Source: Paenibacillus alkalitolerans
GTDB taxonomy: Bacteria; Bacillota; Bacilli; Paenibacillales; YIM-B00363
Length of the DNA: 64,000 nt
Reading direction: 5' to 3'
Assembly: GCF_016482785.1 (NCBI RefSeq)
Contig: NZ_JAEMXM010000005.1
Coordinates: forward strand, 248,001-312,000
The position numbers and the translations under genes were made by a program. Positions 59,049-64,000 of this stretch are shown here, piece by piece (position 1 is the stretch's first letter; the number at the start of each line of letters is the position of its first letter). Below the pieces are notes generated by a model, which saw only the letters and a list, made by a program, of their open reading frames with translations, did not search any database and was not told the origin of the DNA.

Positions 59049-59891
59049 ATGAAGCTTGTTATTATGGGAGATTTGCATTATCACGATGTCGACGAATCGG
59101 TCACGGGTTGGTTCGAAGCGCGCAACGGATTTTACCGGACTTTGCTGGAACGGTTCTTGGATTTGGATGCCGACGCCCACATTTCACTCGGTGATTTGAC
59201 CAACTACGGAACAACACGGGAGCTTCAGGAAGTCTATGAGATATTAAGAATGAAGCAAAGAACGTTCTATCACGCTCTCGGAAATCATGACCTGTATGCG
59301 CAAACGAGGAAGGACGTACTCGATATTACGGGACAAGCTCGTTATCACGCGATTGACGCCGGGCGGGCGGTGTTGGTATTCTTGGACACGGCCAAAGAGA
59401 TGGACTACGACGATTGGGGCGGCTGGATCGACGACGAGCAGCTGCGGTGGTTTGAAGATACGGTCGCCGCATCGGGGACGAAGCCGCTGTTAGTATTCGC
59501 GCATCATCCGGTCTATAACACGACGAAAAGATCCGAGCTCGATAAAGGGTCGATTCATCCTAGCATAGATATGTGGAGAATATTAAGCCGCAAAGATGGG
59601 GCGGGCATCTATTTTAACGGGCACACTCATGTCGACTCCATAGTAAAGCAGCAAAATTGGACGTTCGTTCAATTGTCCGCTTGTCTGGATCAGCACGGTT
59701 TCCGCATGGTTGAAATCGGCGAAGAGGAGATTCGTATTTCCGCCTTAGATGTTACGGAAGCGGGCGTAACGGATCATGCGACTGTACTTTACAGGAATAT
59801 GAAGCATTTCAAGCATAATCCGGATGCGCGGGGAGCGGATTCGGAACGCGAGTGCATCGTCTCATTGCTTACTGCGGCGTCGGAACGGTAA
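59049..59891 (+). CDS. Class III metallophosphoesterase, GpdQ/CpdA-like
   Basis: 280 residues, ATG with GGGAGG. Metal-binding motifs in order: GDLHYHD (Asp8, His10), ISLGDLTNYG, HALGNHDLYA, LLVFAHHPVYNT and YFNGHTHVDS. This is the cyclic-nucleotide/glycerophosphodiester phosphodiesterase group. The next gene (glpP) overlaps its stop (TAATG at 59889-59893) and a glycerol-phosphate-type transporter follows, so a glycerophosphodiesterase role releasing glycerol 3-phosphate is likely (inference). It is cytoplasmic. Confidence 0.85.
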   Translation: MKLVIMGDLHYHDVDESVTGWFEARNGFYRTLLERFLDLDADAHISLGDLTNYGTTRELQEVYEILRMKQRTFYHALGNHDLYAQTRKDVLDITGQARYHAIDAGRAVLVFLDTAKEMDYDDWGGWIDDEQLRWFEDTVAASGTKPLLVFAHHPVYNTTKRSELDKGSIHPSIDMWRILSRKDGAGIYFNGHTHVDSIVKQQNWTFVQLSACLDQHGFRMVEIGEEEIRISALDVTEAGVTDHATVLYRNMKHFKHNPDARGADSERECIVSLLTAASER

Positions 59892-60511
59892 TGAACAAGC
59901 AGAGCAACGGCGAACTATTTTTCGAAAGATTGCATTCGCACAGGCTGGTCGCTTCCATAAAAGAGCCGAAACACCTCGAAACCGCAGTGGCGCTGAAGGA
60001 CCGGTTAAGCGGAGTATTTCTGTTGACCGGACACATCGGAGTAATCAAAGGATACGTAGATTTATTCAAAGCCCATCAAGTCCCGGTTTTCTTACATTTG
60101 GAGAAGATCGGCGGCTTGAGTACCGACTCTTACGGCCTTGAATATATGGCTAAGGCCATCAAGCCGACCGGGATTATTACCACGAAAACAAATATTGTGA
60201 AAGCAGTAAAGAAAATGGGACTGCTCACCATTCAACGTTTCTTCCTGGTTGATAGCGAAGGGCTGGAGAACATATCGAAAAGCGTCGGACAAGTAGAGCC
60301 CGACATTATAGAGGTTATGCCGGCGCGCATTCCGGAGATGATCGAGACGGTAAAGAGGTTCACATCGGTCCCGATCATTACCGGAGGGTTATTGTCGGAA
60401 AGTAAGCATGTAATAGAATGCTTTCGCCATGGCGCAACCGCAGTGTCTTGCTCCAAACATGAGCTGTGGCGTGAGACATTTCAAGCATCGGATTCTTTGA
60501 AAATGGTGTGA
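59891..60511 (+). CDS. glpP: Glycerol operon antiterminator
   Basis: 206 residues; the ATG at 59891 shares its A with the previous stop codon. TIM-barrel GlpP family: SHRLVASIKEPKHLETAVALKDRLSGVFLLTGHIGVIKGYVDLFKAHQVPVFLHLEKIGGLSTDSYGLEYMAKAIKPTGIITTK, then VDSEGLENISKSVGQVEPDIIEVMPA and VPIITGGLLSESKHVIECFRHGATAVSCS. In Bacillus, GlpP with glycerol 3-phosphate binds leader RNA and prevents termination. Just downstream is a leader with exactly such hairpins (60562-60675), so it probably controls the transporter genes that follow. Confidence 0.93.
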   Translation: MNKQSNGELFFERLHSHRLVASIKEPKHLETAVALKDRLSGVFLLTGHIGVIKGYVDLFKAHQVPVFLHLEKIGGLSTDSYGLEYMAKAIKPTGIITTKTNIVKAVKKMGLLTIQRFFLVDSEGLENISKSVGQVEPDIIEVMPARIPEMIETVKRFTSVPIITGGLLSESKHVIECFRHGATAVSCSKHELWRETFQASDSLKMV

Positions 60512-60530
60512 AAGTTGATTTCATATAATC

Positions 60531-60559
60531 TTAACACCGGTTTAACACTGAATTAATAC
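60531..60559 (+). promoter_or_regulatory. Promoter of the glycerol-phosphate transporter operon
   Basis: TTAACA (60531-60536), 17-base spacer, TAATAC (60554-60559). The predicted start point falls at the beginning of the antiterminator hairpin. Confidence 0.6.
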
Positions 60560-60561
60560 TT

Positions 60562-60594
60562 GCTGTTTACTATTAGCACAGAAAAGTAAATAGC
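60562..60594 (+). promoter_or_regulatory. Antiterminator-type hairpin, candidate GlpP target
   Basis: GCTGTTTACT (60562-60571) pairs with AGTAAATAGC (60585-60594), one G-U pair, at the 5' end of the leader. It lies 22 bases before the terminator stem. Confidence 0.55.
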
Positions 60595-60615
60595 AATAGG
60601 TTGGAGAGTTTGGGA

Positions 60616-60675
60616 GAAACCTGATCAGCTTGCCGGCAAAACTAGCCCGCGGTTCGATTCAGGTTTCTTTTTTTT
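60616..60675 (+). terminator. Leader terminator controlled by antitermination
   Basis: GAAACCTGA (60616-60624) pairs perfectly with TCAGGTTTC (60659-60667), followed by eight T residues. It lies upstream of the binding-protein gene, so transcription of the transporter requires readthrough. Confidence 0.8.
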
Positions 60676-60696
60676 CAAAAAAATAGGAGGGTTTAT

Positions 60697-62064
60697 ATGT
60701 TGAAAAAATTCGGTTTATTCGCACTCGCGCTCGTGATGGCATTTACTCTGGCGGCATGCGGATCAGGCAGCGCAAACAACACAAGCGAGACGAACGGCAC
60801 AAGCGGCGCAGGCGGCAATACGGAGGCGGGCGGCACGAACAGCGAGTCCGCAGCGGCACCGGATGGGAAAGCGAAAGAAAAGATCGTCATTAAGTATTGG
60901 TTCTCTTGGGGCGGCAAAATTGAAGAAGCGAAAAAGCATCTGGTGGAGGAGTTCAACAAATCGCAGGACCGCATTGAAGTGGTCGCGGAGCATCAAGGAA
61001 CATACGACGATCTCCATGCGAAGGTACAGGCTGCGTTTGCTGCCGGGAACGCACCGGCGGTAACCGACCTCGAAATCGCATCCACCGGCGTGTTCGGCCG
61101 CTCGGGCATGTTGGAAGATATGACGCCTTTCGCCGAACGGGATGCGGCGGAAGTAAACATCGACGATTTTATTCCGGGTCTTATGGGGAACTCCTATGTG
61201 GACGGCAAGCTTTACGGTCTTCCGTTCATGCGCAGCACTCCGATCTTGTATAAAAATGTTACGTTGCTGAAAGACGCAGGATTGGATCCGGCGGGTCCGA
61301 GCACCTGGGAGCAATTTGAAGAATACGCCCGCGTATTGAAAGAGAAGGGCAAGACTGCGATCACTATGCCGGTCGACATCTGGTTTTATGAAGCGCATGT
61401 TTTCCAAAGCGGCGGACAAATGCTGTCCGAAGACGGGAAGTCCGCGGCATTCAACTCTCCTGAAGGGGTTGCCCCTGTGGAGTTTTGGAAGCGTCTTGCC
61501 AACGAAAGTCTCATCAAAATTCCGGTAGGAAACGAAGCGGGCGCAACGGCAGACAAAGATTGGGCCAACCAGCTATCCGCCTTCAAGTTCGGCTCGACCG
61601 CCGGTGTTGCGGCAAGCTTGGAAATCGCGAAAGGCAACAACTTTGAATTGGTGACCTCGTTCATGCCGGCGAATAAATCGTACGGTGTTCCGACCGGCGG
61701 ATGCCATCTGGTCATGACGGCCAAGATGAGCGATGAGGAAAAAGAAGCCGCATGGGAATTCATTAAATGGATGACTTCGAAGGAAAACACCGTCTATCAG
61801 CATAAATACACAGGTTACCTGCCGACTCGCGTCTCCGCGGTGGAAAGCGAAGAATTGCAGGCGCATTTCAAGGAGTATCCGCAATTTAAAGTCGCGGTCG
61901 ATCAGTTGGAGTATGCCAATGCGCGTCCGATGGTAAACGCGTATCCGGAAGTTGCGAAAATTATTAAAGAAGCGATTGAGAAGGCGATTCTCGATCCGAA
62001 CGCGAAACCGCAGGATACGATGAATGAGGCTGCGGACAAAGCAAACAAACTGTTGAGCAAGTAA
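60697..62064 (+). CDS. ugpB: UgpB-like binding lipoprotein (glycerol-phosphate type)
   Basis: 455 residues, ATG with AGGAGGG. Signal MLKKFGLFALALVMAFTLAAC (lipobox LAAC), then a Gly/Ser/Asn linker. The mature part follows the UgpB family: IVIKYWFSWGGKIEEAKKHLVEEFNKSQDRIEVVAEHQGTYDDLHAKVQAAFAAGNAPAVTDLEIAS, then EFIKWMTSKENTVYQHKYTGYLPTR. It differs from the LplA-type proteins elsewhere in the window. Glycerol 3-phosphate or a glycerophosphodiester is the expected ligand given GlpP and the GpdQ-like enzyme. Confidence 0.83.
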   Translation: MLKKFGLFALALVMAFTLAACGSGSANNTSETNGTSGAGGNTEAGGTNSESAAAPDGKAKEKIVIKYWFSWGGKIEEAKKHLVEEFNKSQDRIEVVAEHQGTYDDLHAKVQAAFAAGNAPAVTDLEIASTGVFGRSGMLEDMTPFAERDAAEVNIDDFIPGLMGNSYVDGKLYGLPFMRSTPILYKNVTLLKDAGLDPAGPSTWEQFEEYARVLKEKGKTAITMPVDIWFYEAHVFQSGGQMLSEDGKSAAFNSPEGVAPVEFWKRLANESLIKIPVGNEAGATADKDWANQLSAFKFGSTAGVAASLEIAKGNNFELVTSFMPANKSYGVPTGGCHLVMTAKMSDEEKEAAWEFIKWMTSKENTVYQHKYTGYLPTRVSAVESEELQAHFKEYPQFKVAVDQLEYANARPMVNAYPEVAKIIKEAIEKAILDPNAKPQDTMNEAADKANKLLSK

Positions 62065-62075
62065 TAAATCGCTGA

Positions 62076-62114
62076 AGGAAGAGCTAACTTCCCGCACCGG
62101 AGGTTAGCCTTCCT
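62076..62114 (+). terminator. Hairpin between binding protein and ATPase genes
   Basis: AGGAAG-A-GCTAACTTCC pairs with GGAGGTTAGC-CTTCCT (about 16 bp with one bulge). No U-run follows, so it is likely a stabilising or partial attenuating hairpin. Confidence 0.5.
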
Positions 62115-62140
62115 CTATTCAGAGGGAGGAGATGATTAAC

Positions 62141-63217
62141 ATGGCCAAGATCGAATTGAAAAATATATCGAAAACGTTTAAAGACGAAGTCGTTATCAAG
62201 GATCTGAATCTTACGATAAAAGACGGATCTTTTACGGTTCTCGTAGGGCCGTCCGGCTGCGGCAAATCGACGACTTTGCGCATGATTGCGGGACTTGAAA
62301 AGCAGACAGGCGGTGAAATCTGGATCGGAGACAAGTGCGTGAACGATACTCCGCCCGGAATGCGCGATGTCGCCATGGTGTTCCAAAACTATGCTTTATA
62401 TCCGACCATGACCGTGCGTGAAAATATCGAATTCGGGCTAAAGAACAGAAAAGTTCCGAAGAAAGAGCGGGAAGCTTTGGTGAAAGATATTTCCGAAACC
62501 GTCGGTTTAACGCCTTATTTGGACAAGAAACCGCAAACGTTGTCCGGAGGTCAGCGCCAACGGGTCGCGCTCGCACGCGCGATGGTGAAGAAGCCGAAGG
62601 TATTTATACTCGACGAACCGCTCTCGAATTTGGACGCCAAGCTTCGCAATCAGATGAGAACGGAATTGATTCAAATTCATCAACGGTTGGGAACCACTTT
62701 CGTGTATGTAACTCACGATCAAGTGGAAGCGATGTCCATGGGAGACGAGATTGTCGTCATGAACAAAGGCGCCATTCAGCAAGCCGATTCCCCGTTGAAG
62801 CTGTATAACGATCCGGAGAATCTTTTTACCGCGCAGTTTATCGGCACACCGGCGATGAACATCTTGAATTTCCGGGAATTGCAAGGCTTGCAGCTGGAAG
62901 CGCCCGCCGACATCGGTTACTTGGGCTTCCGGCCGGAACATGTCATGTTGGGATCGACTCGCTACAACGAAGGCTTTGTTATCGAAGGCGAGGTAATCAC
63001 CCGGGAGAGCTTGGGAGCGGAAAATATATATCAGATTAAGTCGAAGGCGGGAATATTTTTCGCGAAAACGTTCCTTTCTCCATTAGAGACGTCCTCCCAT
63101 ATTAAAGCGGTAATACCTTACGATCATCTTTATTATTTCGAACGGCACGGACAAAGGGTGCGCGGCATTCAAGCACGGGAAAGAAGTCTCGTTTCCGTCG
63201 GGGCCGGGGGAGTGTAA
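62141..63217 (+). CDS. ugpC: ABC transporter ATP-binding protein, UgpC/MsmX type
   Basis: 358 residues; the ATG at 62141 is nine bases after GGGAGGAG (the ATG at 62132 abuts it). Walker A GPSGCGKSTT, Q-loop MVFQNYALYPTMTVREN, signature LSGGQRQRVALARA, Walker B VFILDEPLSNLDAKLR, H-loop VYVTHDQVEAMSMGDEIVVM, then a C-terminal TOBE/MalK-type regulatory domain (GYLGFRPEHVML). It energises the UgpA/UgpE channel. As the only importer ATPase in the window, it might also serve the ATPase-less transporters, although a dedicated MsmX elsewhere is more likely. Confidence 0.92.
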   Translation: MAKIELKNISKTFKDEVVIKDLNLTIKDGSFTVLVGPSGCGKSTTLRMIAGLEKQTGGEIWIGDKCVNDTPPGMRDVAMVFQNYALYPTMTVRENIEFGLKNRKVPKKEREALVKDISETVGLTPYLDKKPQTLSGGQRQRVALARAMVKKPKVFILDEPLSNLDAKLRNQMRTELIQIHQRLGTTFVYVTHDQVEAMSMGDEIVVMNKGAIQQADSPLKLYNDPENLFTAQFIGTPAMNILNFRELQGLQLEAPADIGYLGFRPEHVMLGSTRYNEGFVIEGEVITRESLGAENIYQIKSKAGIFFAKTFLSPLETSSHIKAVIPYDHLYYFERHGQRVRGIQARERSLVSVGAGGV

Positions 63218-63219
63218 TA

Positions 63220-64000
63220 TGGCGCTGTTGGATAGGCTGCGTCCTTATGGGATGGTTTTGCCGGCAATCATTGTCTTTTCGCTGTTTTTTATTTATCCGA
63301 TTCTATACATGATCTATTTAAGCATGTTCGATTGGAATTTTATCAGTCCGGACAAGACGTTCGTCGGTTTGCAAAACTTTATCGACTTGTTTCAGGACAG
63401 CGAATTTGTGCAGGTGTTGAGAAACTCTACGATTTATACCGTGTTGACGGTTTCCTTAACGATCGCGATTTCTTTGCTGTTCGCATTGTGGCTCAACAGA
63501 ACCGGGATATTCTACGGATTCGTGCAAGGCGCGATCTTCAGTCCGCATATTATTTCTCTCGTATCCATCTCCTTGCTCTGGAGCTGGTTGATGGATCCGG
63601 AGTACGGTTTGTTGAACTGGGTCATCGGCTTGTTCGGTTTCGGAAAACTGGCGTGGCTTTCCCATCCCAGCACATCTTTGATCTCTTTGGTTATTGTCGC
63701 CGTTTGGAAAGGGATTGGTTTCAACACTCTGGTATTTATCGCGGGACTGCAAAGCATTCCGAACGATATATACGAAGCCGCGGCCTTGGACAAGTCGAAG
63801 CCTTGGAGGACCTTTGCCAAATTGACGTTCCCGATGCTGTCGCCGACGATATTTTTCCTGGTCATCATCAATATGATCGGTTCGTTCCAAGTATTTGAGA
63901 CGATTGCGATCATGACGCAGGGGGGACCGGTCAACTCGACCAATACATTGGTCTACTATATTTATCAGTACGGTTTCCGGTTCTTTAAAATCGGATACGC
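63220..64000 (+). CDS. ugpA: UgpA-like ABC transporter permease (cut by the right edge)
   Basis: The ATG at 63220, two bases after the ATPase stop, opens a frame that runs to the window end (260 codons present): MALLDRLRPYGMVLPAIIVF, then FVGLQNFIDLFQDSEFVQVLRNSTIYTVLTVSLTIAISLLFALWL and the docking loop EAAALDKSKPWRTFAKLTFPMLSPT. This is the usual first permease of CUT1 glycerol-phosphate/sugar importers. Only the last membrane segment is missing; UgpE should follow outside the window. Confidence 0.88.

Noticed and set aside
62141-63217. Dedicated ATPase for all sugar importers in the window
   Set aside because: Possible in principle, but it sits inside the Ugp-type operon behind GlpP control, so its main partner is the UgpA/E channel.

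Overview
The window looks like the chromosome of a Paenibacillaceae soil or plant-associated Firmicute (Paenibacillus/Cohnella type). This is inferred from strong GGAGG ribosome sites, frequent TTG/GTG starts, and many LplA/LplB/YtcP-style sugar ABC transporters without their own ATPase. It is also inferred from a membrane-anchored AraC regulator and a dense set of glycoside hydrolases. No rRNA, tRNA, phage, insertion sequence or CRISPR array was seen.

Layout: 1-4735 (minus) is a sugar transporter fragment (permease, binding lipoprotein) with its membrane AraC regulator and a four-repeat operator array. 5019-13555 holds a Uma2 nuclease-fold protein, then a GH35 beta-galactosidase / two permeases / binding lipoprotein operon with a catabolite-type site and three LacI-like operators, then a LacI regulator. 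13600-17200 is a structured leader with three tiny ORFs, hairpins and a terminator, ahead of a CD3324-like protein, an ABC exporter with an N-terminal zinc ribbon, and a DUF1854 protein. 17264-18520 is mostly non-coding, with repeats and a dehydrogenase relic. 18521-24421 holds an MgtC-like protein, a 2-hydroxyacid dehydrogenase, a GntR/LacI hybrid regulator, an N-acetylneuraminate-lyase-type aldolase, a GH88 hydrolase and an AraC regulator.

The most striking part is 24666-46949. A GH127 beta-L-arabinofuranosidase overlaps an M24 aminopeptidase and is followed by a sigma-54 gene. Then come all the enzymes expected for trans-4-hydroxyproline catabolism: epimerase, a multi-subunit FAD/iron-sulfur D-hydroxyproline dehydrogenase, a deaminase of the DHDPS family and a ketoglutarate-semialdehyde dehydrogenase. 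With them are a second M24 peptidase, a sigma-54 activator and three textbook sigma-54 promoters. The same-strand gene run continues almost without gaps into a DUF5695-like protein and a complete sugar transporter. I infer a locus for using hydroxyproline-rich plant wall glycoprotein fragments (arabinosylated hydroxyproline).

47043-59048 carries a GntR/LacI hybrid regulator, another transporter (two permeases, binding lipoprotein), a GH38 alpha-mannosidase, and a minus-strand pair (CBM9-like protein and a large transglutaminase-fold protein). 59049-64000 is a glycerophosphodiester/glycerol-phosphate cassette: GpdQ-like phosphoesterase, GlpP antiterminator, a leader with antiterminator-like and terminator hairpins, then UgpB-, UgpC- and UgpA-like transporter genes, the last cut by the window edge.

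Three arrays of short palindromes at roughly 50-base spacing sit between genes and are reported as findings. All family assignments come from reading sequence motifs; no database search was run.
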